64,000 nt of DNA from SHZI01 sp963698405 (GCA_963698405.1 CAVOQT010000008.1:74125-138124), one strand, 5' to 3'. Positions 26,016 to 35,120 are shown, numbered from the stretch's first letter. Program-made: numbers and translations. Notes: generated from the sequence alone by a model not told the origin.

Positions 26016-27002
26016 TTACGTATTGTCAGCTGCGGCGGCTATTTCCCAGACGCTTACCGCGTTACTGATCGGCTTTGACTGCATCAGGAAGTCGTATATC
26101 GCACCGAGATCTTCGTCGGCCATGCCCGCAAACTGGGTCCACGACATCTGGGTGTTGAAATTGTCCGCACCCAGCGGCAGGGCTTCTGCCTCGGGTCCCG
26201 AATAGCTGCGAAAGCGGCTGATGAAATCCTGTCTGCTCCAGCGCCCGATGCCGGTTTCCGGGTCCGGAGAAATATTGGCTGAACGGCTGGTCCCACCCTG
26301 CATCGGGAAGGCCTGACCACCGGCCAGGGCCATTTCTGGTATCGAGCGCGACTGTGCGTTGACCGGGGTATGGCACCAGACGCAGCCGCCGAGCGTGGCG
26401 AGGTAGCGTCCATAGGCCACGGTATCGCTGCGGTCGATCTGGCGAAACTCGGGTGGTTTCGGAATGGTGTTGACGATCAGGTTCAGCGGGAAATTGAGCT
26501 GATGGCGCGGCACCTCGTTGGCCTGTGCCGGCAGGGTACGCAGCCAGGCGACTATTGACAGCGCATCATCCTCATCCATGAACCGGTAGGCGTCATAGGG
26601 CATGAGCGGGAACAGCGCGTGGCCATCCTTGCTGATGCCCCCGGCCATGGCGCGGATGACTTCGCCGTCTGACCAGTTGCCCAGTGCTGATGGCGTGATG
26701 TTCTTGCTGATGATGACGCCCGGCAGGCCGATCTTCTCGTCGAAGCGTTCTCCGCCCTTGCCCAGCGTCCCCGGCACGATGGGGCCGGAGAATCGCGTCC
26801 AGTCGCGTGTCGAGTGGCAGTCCATGCAGACGGCCACATGTCTGGCGAGATATTCGCCGCGCGCGAGGCTTTCCGGTGAGGAGACGACCCGTAGCTCGGG
26901 TATGGGCATATCAACAGGCAGCAGCAAGCCGAAATAAACGAAAAACCCGCCGGTGCCAATCGCCAGCAACAGCGCAGCGCCGATCAGAATTTTGCGCAAC
27001 AT
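26016..27002 (-). CDS. Membrane-anchored dihaem cytochrome c
   Basis: This 328-residue protein has an N-terminal membrane helix (about residues 5-28) and two c-type haem sites, CMDCH at 59-63 and CVWCH at 207-211, each in a cytochrome domain with a later Met-containing segment (FPLMPYDAYRFM; FNTQMSWTQF). The layout resembles membrane-bound cytochrome c subunits that take electrons from periplasmic dehydrogenases. AGGAGAAGG eight bases before the ATG at 27002 decides the start over an ATG at 27026. It diverges from padR; the operator-like palindromes in between could also affect this gene. Confidence 0.87.
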   Translation of the reverse strand: MLRKILIGAALLLAIGTGGFFVYFGLLLPVDMPIPELRVVSSPESLARGEYLARHVAVCMDCHSTRDWTRFSGPIVPGTLGKGGERFDEKIGLPGVIISKNITPSALGNWSDGEVIRAMAGGISKDGHALFPLMPYDAYRFMDEDDALSIVAWLRTLPAQANEVPRHQLNFPLNLIVNTIPKPPEFRQIDRSDTVAYGRYLATLGGCVWCHTPVNAQSRSIPEMALAGGQAFPMQGGTSRSANISPDPETGIGRWSRQDFISRFRSYSGPEAEALPLGADNFNTQMSWTQFAGMADEDLGAIYDFLMQSKPISNAVSVWEIAAAADNT

Positions 27003-27078
27003 CAGACCTTCTCCTGACAGTCCCATGCTGATGGTAGTCAGCTCGGCCCGCGTCGGCCAGTTTGCAGTGTCGACTCAA

Positions 27079-27128
27079 AGTCCATCTGGACTATACGCTT
27101 TCGCCGCCCTATAGTCCGTCCTGACTAT
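27079..27128. promoter_or_regulatory. Tandem operator-like palindromes at the padR start
   Basis: Two related inverted repeats lie in the cytochrome-padR gap: AGTCCATCTGGACT (27079-27092), followed by ATA, and ATAGTCCGTCCTGACTAT (27111-27128). Both contain AGTCC and GACT half-sites. The second overlaps the padR ATG (27127). The arrangement suggests binding of the PadR protein to its own promoter; the sites differ from the classical ATGT-N8-ACAT PadR box. Confidence 0.6.
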
Positions 27129-27783
27129 GTGCTCTGCAGAATCCACAATCGTAGCGGTTGCATCCGCCGCGCAGGCAACCCGCATGCTGATGGTGCTCGG
27201 TGTGCTGCATGCCGGTGCCCGGCATGGCTATGAACTGCACCGCATCCTGGTGGCGCACGGCACGGTCTATGCGGATTTCAAGAAGCCGACGCTTTACCAC
27301 CTGCTGGCCCGTCTGGCTGAGCAGGGTGCGGTTGATCTGAAGTCCGAGGCGGGCGCGCGCGGACCGCGCGGTGAACGACTCGTCTATTCGATCACCGCGC
27401 ATGGCCGGGGGCTGTTCCAGCAGCTCCTGCGCTCGGTGCTTGGCAGTTACGACGAAGGCAACGCCGACTTTCAGGTGGCCGCCGGCTTTCTGGCCTGGAT
27501 CCCTGCGCGTGAAGCACAGGCCCTGCTGCGCAAGCGGTGTGTCGGGTTGCGCGCGCGGCGGGTGGCGATTCGCGCAGCGATCGATCAGCACCTCGGTTTG
27601 TTCCCGGGCAATACCATGACAGAGCAGCAGGCGAGTTCGCGCTTTCTCAGCGCGGATCACCTGATGAGCATGATGGATGCAGAACTGGCCTGGATGAAAA
27701 AGACCATCAAATTTCTGGACCAGAGCCCCCGCAAGGCGCTGCTGGCTGTTGCCAATTCGCGACGCCGTACCGCAGGCGAATGA
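27127..27783 (+). CDS. PadR-family transcriptional regulator
   Basis: This 218-residue protein has an N-terminal winged helix of PadR type: MLMVLGVLHAGARHGYELHRIL, then KKPTLYHLLARLAEQGAVDLKSE and the wing GERLVYSITAHGR. A C-terminal helical dimerisation domain follows. PadR repressors commonly control efflux and detoxification genes beside them and release DNA on binding a small molecule. The next five genes on the same strand (exported protein, HlyD, ATPase, two permeases) fit that role. The start ATG lies within an operator-like palindrome. A downstream start at MLMVLG is possible. Confidence 0.85.
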   Translation: MCSAESTIVAVASAAQATRMLMVLGVLHAGARHGYELHRILVAHGTVYADFKKPTLYHLLARLAEQGAVDLKSEAGARGPRGERLVYSITAHGRGLFQQLLRSVLGSYDEGNADFQVAAGFLAWIPAREAQALLRKRCVGLRARRVAIRAAIDQHLGLFPGNTMTEQQASSRFLSADHLMSMMDAELAWMKKTIKFLDQSPRKALLAVANSRRRTAGE

Positions 27784-27813
27784 TCAAACACACAACTTCA
27801 TCGGGAGAGACGC

Positions 27814-28296
27814 ATGTCGAATTTACATAGACGCCTGGTTGCTGCCGTTGCTGGCCTGTTCCTGTCGCTGTCAGTACTGGCTGCTGGCACTACGGATTTC
27901 AGCGGTACCTGGGAGCTGAACACGGACAAGGGACAGAATCTCGGCATGGTCAAGGCGGTCGATGAGACGATCGTCGTGGCGCAAAGTGCAGAGAAGCTGG
28001 TCATCGATTTCACTTCGAAATTCATGCTCAAGACCACCAAACGCCAGGTCAGCTATGACCTCGTCGGAAAGCCGGTGCCGAACGAAGGGGCGATGGGTGA
28101 CAAGGCGCAGACAGTCGCCAAATGGGCGGATGGCAAGCTGGTGGTGACCTGGACCAGCGAGGGTGCGGTGGCCGGTTCGCAAACCGTGAAAACCGAAACG
28201 CGCTGGCTGTCAGCTGACGGCAATGAAATGAGCGTCGAAACGGCGCGCGCCAACAAGCCAGCGATGGTTCTCGTCTACGACAAGAAAAAGAAATGA
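27814..28296 (+). CDS. Small exported protein of unknown function, lipocalin-like start
   Basis: This 160-residue protein has a clear signal peptide (to about residue 24, SLSVLAAG) and then FSGTWELNTDKGQ, a motif seen at the start of small beta-barrel proteins related to lipocalins. The rest alternates beta-strands (VDETIVVAQSAEKLVIDF; KLVVTWTSEGAVAGSQT) and ends in a Lys-rich tail. I do not recognise a specific family. GGGAGAG lies seven bases before the ATG, and its stop overlaps the HlyD gene start by ATGA, so it belongs to the PadR-headed export operon and may be a periplasmic binding or accessory part. Confidence 0.65.
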   Translation: MSNLHRRLVAAVAGLFLSLSVLAAGTTDFSGTWELNTDKGQNLGMVKAVDETIVVAQSAEKLVIDFTSKFMLKTTKRQVSYDLVGKPVPNEGAMGDKAQTVAKWADGKLVVTWTSEGAVAGSQTVKTETRWLSADGNEMSVETARANKPAMVLVYDKKKK

Positions 28297-29384
28297 AGCC
28301 AGTCACGGCAGCTGCCGTGTGTGGCGCGGGGCTGCTGGCCGCTGCCGCAGGCTGGTGGCTATGGGGCCAGTCAGGCAGCGGTAGCGAAGCTGACGCACAG
28401 CGCAGCTTTGTGAGCCCGGAACAGCGCAATGTTGCAGCAACCGTATTGGCTACCGGGGTGGTGCGCCTGCGCGTCGGTGGCGAGGTCCGCGTGGGTGCAC
28501 AGCTGTCCGGGATCGTCGACAAGCTGAATGTCGAAGTGGGTTCGAAGATAAAGCGCGGCGACATCATTGCCATCATCGATTCAAAAGGGCTGGAGGCACG
28601 CCTGGCCCAGGCCAGGGCGCAGGTTGCGGTTAACGCGCAGGAAGTCCGGCGGGCAGAAATAGAGCTGGTCCGCATGCAGCGCCTCGATGAAAAGAAACTG
28701 GTTGCGGCCAACGAGGTTGAGGATCGCGCGCTCGCACTTGACGAGGCCCGGGCGCGCCTCGAAAAGGCCCGCAGGGATGCTGCGGTGGTCGAAACTGACC
28801 TGAGTTATGCCGTGATCCGTTCGCCGATCACCGGAACGGTCGCTGCGGTGACAACCCAGGAAGGCGAAACCGTGGCCGCATCCTTCACTACGCCAACCTT
28901 CGCCACCATCATCGAGGATGGGGCGCTGGAACTGATCGCGATGGTGGATGAAACCGATATCGGCAACGTGATGGTCGATAACCCGGTGCGCTTTACGGTG
29001 GAAGCCTATCCGGCACAGGAGTTCGAAGGTCGTGTGGCGCGGATCGCCCCCAAGGGCACCATCATTTCCGGAGTAGTGAATTTCGAGGTGATGATCCGGA
29101 TCGAGTCGTCTGCCGAACTGCTGAAACCCGACATGACGGCGAATGTCTCGATCCGCACGGCGGAGCGCGCTGCGCTGCTGCTGCCGAATGCGGTCGTCCA
29201 GCGCGATCGGTCGGAGCGCTTTGTATTCGTGGAGCGCAACGGTGAATTGCTGCGTCGGCCGGTGGTGACTGGTGCCCGGGATGCGGGCTTTACCGAGATC
29301 GTCCAGGGTGTTGTCCCTGGTGATCGTGTGCTGGCCGGGCCGTTTCCTGCCAGTGAAGAAGCTCAGCAGGAAGACAGTCAATGA
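28293..29384 (+). CDS. MacA/HlyD-type periplasmic adaptor
   Basis: This 363-residue membrane-fusion protein has one N-terminal membrane anchor, a lipoyl-like half (VGAQLSGIVDKLNVEVGSKIKRGDIIAIID), a coiled-coil hairpin (about residues 95-165) and the second lipoyl half (SPITGTVAAVTTQEGETV), followed by beta-barrel and membrane-proximal domains. It links an inner-membrane ABC transporter to an outer-membrane channel. It lies between the exported protein and the ATPase with ATGA overlaps on both sides. No TolC-like gene is in the operon, so a shared outer-membrane channel is needed. Confidence 0.87.
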   Translation: MKPVTAAAVCGAGLLAAAAGWWLWGQSGSGSEADAQRSFVSPEQRNVAATVLATGVVRLRVGGEVRVGAQLSGIVDKLNVEVGSKIKRGDIIAIIDSKGLEARLAQARAQVAVNAQEVRRAEIELVRMQRLDEKKLVAANEVEDRALALDEARARLEKARRDAAVVETDLSYAVIRSPITGTVAAVTTQEGETVAASFTTPTFATIIEDGALELIAMVDETDIGNVMVDNPVRFTVEAYPAQEFEGRVARIAPKGTIISGVVNFEVMIRIESSAELLKPDMTANVSIRTAERAALLLPNAVVQRDRSERFVFVERNGELLRRPVVTGARDAGFTEIVQGVVPGDRVLAGPFPASEEAQQEDSQ

Positions 29385-30082
29385 TTGAAATGCAGGGTAT
29401 TTCACGCATCTATACCCGGGATGACGGCGCATCGGTGTCTGCCTTGCGCGAGCTGTCATTCAGGGTCGATAAGGGTGAGTTTGTCACCGTGCGCGGTGCC
29501 TCGGGTTCCGGCAAGTCCACGCTGCTCAACATCATCGGCTGTCTGGATACGCCGACTGCCGGCACCTACCGCCTTGATGGCGAGGACGTATCCGGCTACA
29601 CCGATGTGCAGCGTTCGCATACCCGCTGCCGCAAGATCGGTTTTGTATTCCAGTCCTTCAACCTCTTGCCGCGTACCACTGCGGTTGAGAACGTGGAGAT
29701 TCCGGCGCTCTACGTCGGCGGCCGCGTCGATCGTGAGCGCGCTTTCGACATTCTCAAGCGGGTCGGGTTGGCTGAACGCGCCGGGCATTTTGTCAGCGAG
29801 CTGTCAGGCGGCGAGCAGCAGCGGGTCGCGATTGCGCGTGCCTTGATGAACGATGCGCCGCTGTTGCTGGCGGATGAGCCGACCGGCAATCTCGATTCGG
29901 CGGCGGGTGAGTCGATCATGCGCCTGCTCAGCGAACTGCATCGTGAGGGACGCACGATCGTGCTGGTTACCCACGATGATGGTGTGGCCGCCTACGCGCA
30001 GCGCGAGTTGCTGATCCGTGATGGCGTCATCGCCTCGGATCGCTCGTTGCAGCAGACGGCCAGCCTGGCGATATCGCCATGA
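29381..30082 (+). CDS. MacB/LolD-type ABC transporter ATPase
   Basis: This 233-residue cytoplasmic ATPase has Walker A GASGSGKS (39-46), Q-loop FVFQSFNLLPR, signature LSGGEQQR, Walker B LLLADEP followed by TGNLD, and the switch His in VTHD. The LADEPTGNLD and NLLPR forms are typical of ATPases that drive mechanotransmission-type (MacB/FtsX) permeases. It overlaps the genes on both sides by ATGA and should power the two following permeases. Confidence 0.9.
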   Translation: MIEMQGISRIYTRDDGASVSALRELSFRVDKGEFVTVRGASGSGKSTLLNIIGCLDTPTAGTYRLDGEDVSGYTDVQRSHTRCRKIGFVFQSFNLLPRTTAVENVEIPALYVGGRVDRERAFDILKRVGLAERAGHFVSELSGGEQQRVAIARALMNDAPLLLADEPTGNLDSAAGESIMRLLSELHREGRTIVLVTHDDGVAAYAQRELLIRDGVIASDRSLQQTASLAISP

Positions 30083-31302
30083 ACCTGGCAAAAACCACAG
30101 GTCTCGCGCTGCTCAGCCTGTCGCGCAACCGGTTGCGCAGTTTCCTGATGATGCTGGGCGTCATCATCGGCATCGCATCGCTGACTGCACTCGCCTCGGT
30201 GGGCGAGGCAACCAAACAGGAGACCATGCGCCGCTTCAAGCGCATGCTCGGCACCTTCGATATGGTGATCATCGAGCCGGGTGGTGCCAGTACGCGGGGC
30301 ATGCCGTCGCTGGCGACGGTCGAGCCGGTGCTGAAATTTTCCGACGCGCAAGCCATCGCTGAGGAAATTTTGGCGGTGCGGCAGGTATCTGAAATGCAGT
30401 TCGCCATCGACCTCGATGTGAAATATCGCGACAAGACCACCAGTCCTTCAGTGATCGGCGTTGCAGCCAACTGGACCGACGTGCGCGGCGAAGAACTTGC
30501 CGCCGGCAGCGACATCACGCCGGAGGATGTGGCATCGCTGGCGCGCATCGCGGTGATCGGGCAGGACGTGGTGACCGACCTGTTCCCAGGCGAGAATCCA
30601 CTCGGACAGACGCTGCGCATCGCTGATGTGCCGTTTCAGGTCAATGGCGTACTTGCCTCGCGTGGCGTCGGCCCCGGTGGTGCGAGCATGGACAACACGA
30701 TTCTCATCCCGGTGACCACGGCATCGAAGCGGCTCTTCAATCGCGATTACCTGACTGCCGTGATCGCCCAGCTCAGGGATCCCGGGCAGTCGGCCAGTGC
30801 GATTGCCGACATCACCGCGTTGCTGCGTGAACGTCACGGCATCATTCCGCCTGCTGAAGACGACTTTCATGTCAGCAGTCCGGAGGCTCAGGTGATGCAG
30901 ATCACCGAGGTGAGTTCCACGCTGTCGAAGGTGCTGATCGGTGTCGCGGTGATTGCCACCCTGATCGGTGGCACGGTCATCATGAGTCTCATGCTGATCG
31001 CGGTATCGGAACGACGTCGGGAAATCGGTATCCGACGTGCCGTCGGTGCGAGCCGGCGCGACATCATGGTCCAGTTCCTGATCGAGGCAGCGGTGGTTGC
31101 CCTGATCGGCGGTATCGTCGGCGTACTGATCGGTGTCGGCGGGACGCTGATCATCACTGCCCTGAGCGATCTGGCGCCGACCATCATGTGGAGTGCGGTT
31201 GGCGGATCCGTGCTGCTGTCGGTCGGTATCGGTCTGCTGTTCGGCTTGCAGCCAGCGTGGCGTGCCTCGAATGTCGATCCGGTCGAGGCACTGCGTTCCT
31301 GA
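30079..31302 (+). CDS. MacB/FtsX-type permease, first copy
   Basis: This 407-residue inner-membrane protein has one N-terminal helix (LRSFLMMLGVIIGIASL), a long periplasmic domain (about residues 45-280) and three C-terminal helices (VAVIATLIGGTVIMSLMLIAVS; AVVALIGGIVGVLIGVGG; near 365-385). The REIGIRRAVGASRRDI loop contacts the ATPase. This is the MacB permease layout without a fused ATPase domain. With the adaptor and ATPase it should export a compound or lipoprotein. Confidence 0.88.
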   Translation: MNLAKTTGLALLSLSRNRLRSFLMMLGVIIGIASLTALASVGEATKQETMRRFKRMLGTFDMVIIEPGGASTRGMPSLATVEPVLKFSDAQAIAEEILAVRQVSEMQFAIDLDVKYRDKTTSPSVIGVAANWTDVRGEELAAGSDITPEDVASLARIAVIGQDVVTDLFPGENPLGQTLRIADVPFQVNGVLASRGVGPGGASMDNTILIPVTTASKRLFNRDYLTAVIAQLRDPGQSASAIADITALLRERHGIIPPAEDDFHVSSPEAQVMQITEVSSTLSKVLIGVAVIATLIGGTVIMSLMLIAVSERRREIGIRRAVGASRRDIMVQFLIEAAVVALIGGIVGVLIGVGGTLIITALSDLAPTIMWSAVGGSVLLSVGIGLLFGLQPAWRASNVDPVEALRS

Positions 31303-31315
31303 GGGTATTCATGCA

Positions 31316-32542
31316 GTGTGGATGACATGGCGCCACCTGATGCGCGGCGGACTGCGCCAGATCTGGCGCTACCAGCTGCGTTCCATGCTGGTGATCTGCT
31401 GTGCGGCGCTCGGTGTGGCCGGTGCGGTTACCTCGGTGAACTATGCCTCCGGTGGCCGGGAGCAGGTCCTCACCCGCATACAACAGCTCGGCACCAGGCT
31501 GCTGGTGATCAACGCCGAGCAGAGTCGGAGTGTCGGCGGCCGGGCCCGCACCGGTACGATCGTAACGACGCTGACCGAGGCCGATTACCTGAGCCTGCAT
31601 CGCGAGGTGCAAGGCATCGCACGTTCCTCGGCGATGGTTTCCGCGGGTCTGCGTCTGAAAGCAGGATATCTGTCGAAGGTTTCCCCGGTGCTGGGTGTCG
31701 AGCCGGATTTTTTCGCGATCAAATCGTGGGTACTCGCCAGCGGTGATTTTTTTCATGCTGAGGATGTGCGTCGCTCGGCACGAGTGGTCTTGCTCGGCTA
31801 TCAGGTGGCCCGCGACCTGTACGGTGAAGAAGATCCGGTAGGTGAACGGCTGTTCATCAATCGCGTGCCCTTTGAAGTGGCTGGTGTGCTGGCCGAGCGT
31901 GGCCAGGGGCTCGATGTCATCAACGAAGACCAGCAGGTGTATGTCCCGCTGACGACTGCCATGCGTCGGCTGCTCAATAGCGACCACTACCGGTCGATCC
32001 TGCTTGAGGTGAGCGATTCACGTGATATGCAGCGTGTTGCAGCTGAGGTGACCGCTTTGCTGCGGGTTCGTCACCGGATCTCGGCATTCCGGCCCGATGA
32101 CTTTGCCGTGGGCAGTCAGCAGGAGCTGATCGAGACACAACTGGCAGCAGCCAGTCGTCTGGGTTTTCTGGTCCGCTGGATCGGCTTCAGCGGGTTGCTG
32201 GTGTCGGGGCTTGGTGTGTTGGCCATCGCCTGGATAGCGGTGCGCGACCGCACGCGCGAGATCGGCACACGTCGCGCACTTGGTGCCAGGCGACGGGATG
32301 TGTTCTTCCAGTTTGCCTTCGAGGCCAGTGTACTGGCGGCGATCGGTGCCGGGCTGGGACTCGGTGTCGGGTGGCTGGCATCACGGCTCGCAGCCAGCCA
32401 GGCGGAGCTGCCATTTGTCTTTGATCAGGCCAATGCGCTGCTCGCACTGGCCATGGCTGTGCTGCTCAATTTTGTCTTCGCCAGCTGGCCTGCAATCCGC
32501 GCTGCGCGCATGGACCCGATCCGGGCGCTGCGTCACGAGTAA
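31316..32542 (+). CDS. MacB/FtsX-type permease, second copy
   Basis: This permease of about 408 residues has the same layout as its neighbour: N-terminal helix (LRSMLVICCAALGVAGAV), periplasmic domain and three C-terminal helices, with the coupling loop REIGTRRALGARRRDV. The pair probably forms a heterodimer, unlike the MacB homodimer. The start is uncertain: GTG 31316 lies ten bases after GAGGG, ATG 31322 lies sixteen bases after it; I prefer the GTG. Thirteen bases separate it from the first permease. It ends the operon. Confidence 0.82.
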   Translation: MWMTWRHLMRGGLRQIWRYQLRSMLVICCAALGVAGAVTSVNYASGGREQVLTRIQQLGTRLLVINAEQSRSVGGRARTGTIVTTLTEADYLSLHREVQGIARSSAMVSAGLRLKAGYLSKVSPVLGVEPDFFAIKSWVLASGDFFHAEDVRRSARVVLLGYQVARDLYGEEDPVGERLFINRVPFEVAGVLAERGQGLDVINEDQQVYVPLTTAMRRLLNSDHYRSILLEVSDSRDMQRVAAEVTALLRVRHRISAFRPDDFAVGSQQELIETQLAAASRLGFLVRWIGFSGLLVSGLGVLAIAWIAVRDRTREIGTRRALGARRRDVFFQFAFEASVLAAIGAGLGLGVGWLASRLAASQAELPFVFDQANALLALAMAVLLNFVFASWPAIRAARMDPIRALRHE

Positions 32543-32641
32543 GCAGCTGGCCGCCCTGCAGTCTGACGCAGATCAGGGCGGGTGACTGGCAGCCGGTACA
32601 GTGTATGGTTCGTTCATCAATTTACCGGCCGGAGCTATTTC

Positions 32642-33682
32642 ATGCGCGTCGATGTACTGCTTGAACCAGATCAGACTGCCGCACAGCTGACGGAGCTTGC
32701 ACAGCTTTGCGAACGTTCCGGCATCCAGACCATGTGGCTGCAGAACTACGTGTCCTGCCGCGATCCCTTCATGTCCCTGGTGCCGGCCGCGCTGGCTACC
32801 AGTCGCGTGGGCTTGGGCGTATGCGTGATCAGCCCCTGGGAAATGCATCCGGTCAAGATGGCCAACGCTGTGCTGACCCTGCATGAGCTCAGTGCGGGGC
32901 GCGCGCGGCTGGTCATCGGCGGTGGTGGTGAATGGCCGGCGCGGCTCGGTTTTGAAACACCCCGGCGGGTGCGTGCGGTCCGTGAAGCGATCGAGCTGGT
33001 ACATGCCGGTTGTGCGGGCAAGAGCCTCAGCTATCCCGGCGAAATATGGAAAGTGTGGGGCTATCGGCCGAAATTCGGCGCGCCGGGCAGCGCACCGGAT
33101 GCGCCTGGCATGCCACCGTTGATCTACGCTGGTGCGAACCAGCCACAGATGCTGCGCGCGACAGTACCGGCAGCCGATGGTGTGATGTACAGCGACATGC
33201 CGCGTGGCCGGGTTGTGGAGACGGTACGCCAGACGCATGCGGCGCTGGCTGCCAAGGGACGGGCGGCAGATGAGTACCGGATCAGCAATATCTGGGCCTG
33301 GCATGTGAAAGCCGACAAACAGGTGGCGCTGACCGAAGCGCGCCGCGAACTGCTGTTGCGAGGTCTGCTGGAGCGCTGGTACCTCGAATCCTTTCTGTCG
33401 CCTGAAGACTGCGACTTCGTGGAGCAGAACAAGAGTGCCTTCTTCAAGGCCTACCGAAGTCGCGATGGTGTGATCGCAGGTGTGCCCGAGTCGCTGGTCG
33501 ATACGCTACTGGATAATCTTTCCATCACTGGCACGCCGGATGAGCTGGAGCACCGCATGCCCGAGCTGCTGGCGTTCGGCGAGGCTGGTGTGCACGAACT
33601 CTGCTTCCGCTTGCACGATGACCCTGCCGACGCGATCCGCCTGATTGCCAGGCACGTGATTCCGCATCTGCCGCCGGACTGA
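32642..33682 (+). CDS. Luciferase-like (LLM) flavin-dependent oxidoreductase, copy 1
   Basis: This 346-residue protein has the bacterial luciferase-type barrel: MRVDVLLEPDQT start, GIQTMWLQNYVSCRDPF, LGVCVISPWEMHPVKMANAVLTLHELS (part quoted), and GRARLVIGGGGEWP. LLM enzymes use FMN or F420 to oxidise varied substrates; the specific reaction is unknown. GGAG seven bases before the ATG at 32642 decides the start. A close paralogue (35121-36140) lies 1.4 kb downstream. A GNAT gene follows after eight bases. Confidence 0.85.
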   Translation: MRVDVLLEPDQTAAQLTELAQLCERSGIQTMWLQNYVSCRDPFMSLVPAALATSRVGLGVCVISPWEMHPVKMANAVLTLHELSAGRARLVIGGGGEWPARLGFETPRRVRAVREAIELVHAGCAGKSLSYPGEIWKVWGYRPKFGAPGSAPDAPGMPPLIYAGANQPQMLRATVPAADGVMYSDMPRGRVVETVRQTHAALAAKGRAADEYRISNIWAWHVKADKQVALTEARRELLLRGLLERWYLESFLSPEDCDFVEQNKSAFFKAYRSRDGVIAGVPESLVDTLLDNLSITGTPDELEHRMPELLAFGEAGVHELCFRLHDDPADAIRLIARHVIPHLPPD

Positions 33683-33690
33683 AGCTGTCC

Positions 33691-34209
33691 GTGATCCTGC
33701 AGACAGCGCGTCTGATTGTCCGTGAATTCAGTCTGGCGGACGCGCCTGCGCTGCAGTTGATCTGCGGCGACCGGCGCACCATGCGCCTGGTCGGCGATGG
33801 CACCACGCTCGATCTCGTACGCTGTGAGGAATGGATACGCGTGTCCATGCGTGATTACGCCGGCAAGGGTTATGGCGCCTGGTCGGTGTATGTACAGGGC
33901 GTGGACGCGATGGCTGGCTACGCTGGGATCGTGTCAGCCGCGCGGCGCGCCGATCCGGAAATCATCTACGCATTCCAGCCACGCTGGTGGCGGCAGGGCC
34001 TGGCTGGTGAATTGATACCGGCGCTGCTGGACTACGGCTTCACGCAGTGTCGTCTGCCACGTCTGGTGGCCACGGTAGCGCCCGGCAATATCGCCTCCTG
34101 TCGTGCTGTCGAGCGCGCCGGCATGCATTGCGCCGGCGAGGAGATCGAGCCGGACGGCAGCAGCATGCTGATCTACGCCAGTGAAGCGCCGTGCAGCCAG
34201 GCGCTTTAG
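33691..34209 (+). CDS. GNAT-family N-acetyltransferase, RimJ/RimL type
   Basis: This 172-residue protein starts MILQTARLIVREFSLADAPAL, the usual RimJ/RimL-like beginning, and has the acetyl-CoA region RWWRQGLAGELIPALLDYGF with the following LVATVAPGNIASCRAVERAGM. It should acetylate an amine on a small molecule or protein N-terminus. The start is a GTG (33691) only eight bases after the LLM stop, so it is cotranscribed and probably coupled. It ends by overlapping the stop of the convergent flavoprotein gene. Confidence 0.82.
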   Translation: MILQTARLIVREFSLADAPALQLICGDRRTMRLVGDGTTLDLVRCEEWIRVSMRDYAGKGYGAWSVYVQGVDAMAGYAGIVSAARRADPEIIYAFQPRWWRQGLAGELIPALLDYGFTQCRLPRLVATVAPGNIASCRAVERAGMHCAGEEIEPDGSSMLIYASEAPCSQAL

Positions 34210-35018
34210 CGCAGTACCGGTCGCACCAGGCCGCGGGCCATCGCCTTGCGGATTATTTTCTCAACCAGCGCGGCGATGCCGTTGCTGACCGGGCTGATGC
34301 GCGCTGGTGCAAACCAGTCGGCGTTCAGCCAGCCGCGCTCCCGCCAGTAGTTTCTGTCGACCTCACTGGCCTCGGCGGTTGCATCGGCAATGATGCGCGC
34401 TACGCGGAAGGCGATCAGATCGCGCAGAGTGGGTCGGCGTAGCGGGCGAGTGCTGACATGTAGTCTGATGCGTGTGGCCAGCGTCGTGATGTCCTGCTTC
34501 AGTTGCGCCTGGTAGCGGGGCTTGTTCATCGATGGCGCATGCGTGCCGAGTTGTCCGAGTACCTCAAAACCCCACAGCTTCACCGTATCGCTGAGATAGC
34601 CCATGGCCGGCTTGTGTCCGGCGCCCATGGCGGTCGAGAGCATCACGGCGTACTGGCCAACATGCCGTGGCCGGTGGATCTGCCAGGCAAAGTGATCGAT
34701 GAAACGCTTGATGCTGGCCGAGACGTGAAATGAGTGTACCGGCGTGGCGAAGATCACCACATCGGCGGCCTCCATCGACTGCTGCACGCGGTTCATGTTG
34801 CTGTAGTTCGGGCACACCTGCTCACTGACAGTGATGCAGTCCAGGCAGCCGGCGCATGAGGGCCCCAGTGCGAGTTCGTCAGTGAGGATGTGCTCAAGCT
34901 CGAAGGGTTGCTGCGCTTGCGCGCATTGCTGGCGCAGTTCCGTGCACAGGCTGTCGAGCAGGCGCGCGGTATTCCCGCCCAGGCCGTGCCCTGAGCCGAC
35001 GATTGCGGTGACTTTCAT
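34206..35018 (-). CDS. Flavodoxin-family NAD(P)H-dependent FMN oxidoreductase
   Basis: This 270-residue protein starts MKVTAIVGSGHGLGGNT, an FMN-phosphate-binding loop, and continues with VVIFATPVHSFHVSASIKRFIDH, the second flavin contact. Between them lies a Cys cluster SCAGCLDC...VCPNY that recalls ferredoxin-like iron-sulfur flavoproteins. The long helical C-terminal part is an addition. It may supply reduced flavin to the neighbouring LLM enzymes. I chose the ATG at 35018 at the start of the fold. It diverges from the second LLM gene with an operator-like palindrome in the gap. Confidence 0.8.
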   Translation of the reverse strand: MKVTAIVGSGHGLGGNTARLLDSLCTELRQQCAQAQQPFELEHILTDELALGPSCAGCLDCITVSEQVCPNYSNMNRVQQSMEAADVVIFATPVHSFHVSASIKRFIDHFAWQIHRPRHVGQYAVMLSTAMGAGHKPAMGYLSDTVKLWGFEVLGQLGTHAPSMNKPRYQAQLKQDITTLATRIRLHVSTRPLRRPTLRDLIAFRVARIIADATAEASEVDRNYWRERGWLNADWFAPARISPVSNGIAALVEKIIRKAMARGLVRPVLR

Positions 35019-35070
35019 AGGTGCCCCGGAAAATTCCAGTTTGCTGGCTGTTACGTGCTTTCGCAACTAC

Positions 35071-35090
35071 ATGTATTGTGTATGATACAT
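35071..35090. promoter_or_regulatory. Palindrome between the flavoprotein and second LLM genes
   Basis: ATGTAT and ATACAT pair as perfect six-base half-sites across eight bases (35071-35090). The right part includes TATGAT, a good -10 box, so a bound repressor would block the LLM promoter. The shape matches an ATGT-N8-ACAT PadR-type box and also many TetR sites. It lies 30 bases before the LLM start and 53 bases before the divergent flavoprotein start. Confidence 0.6.
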
Positions 35091-35120
35091 TTAACTGTAA
35101 CGCAGATACCGGAGTCGACC

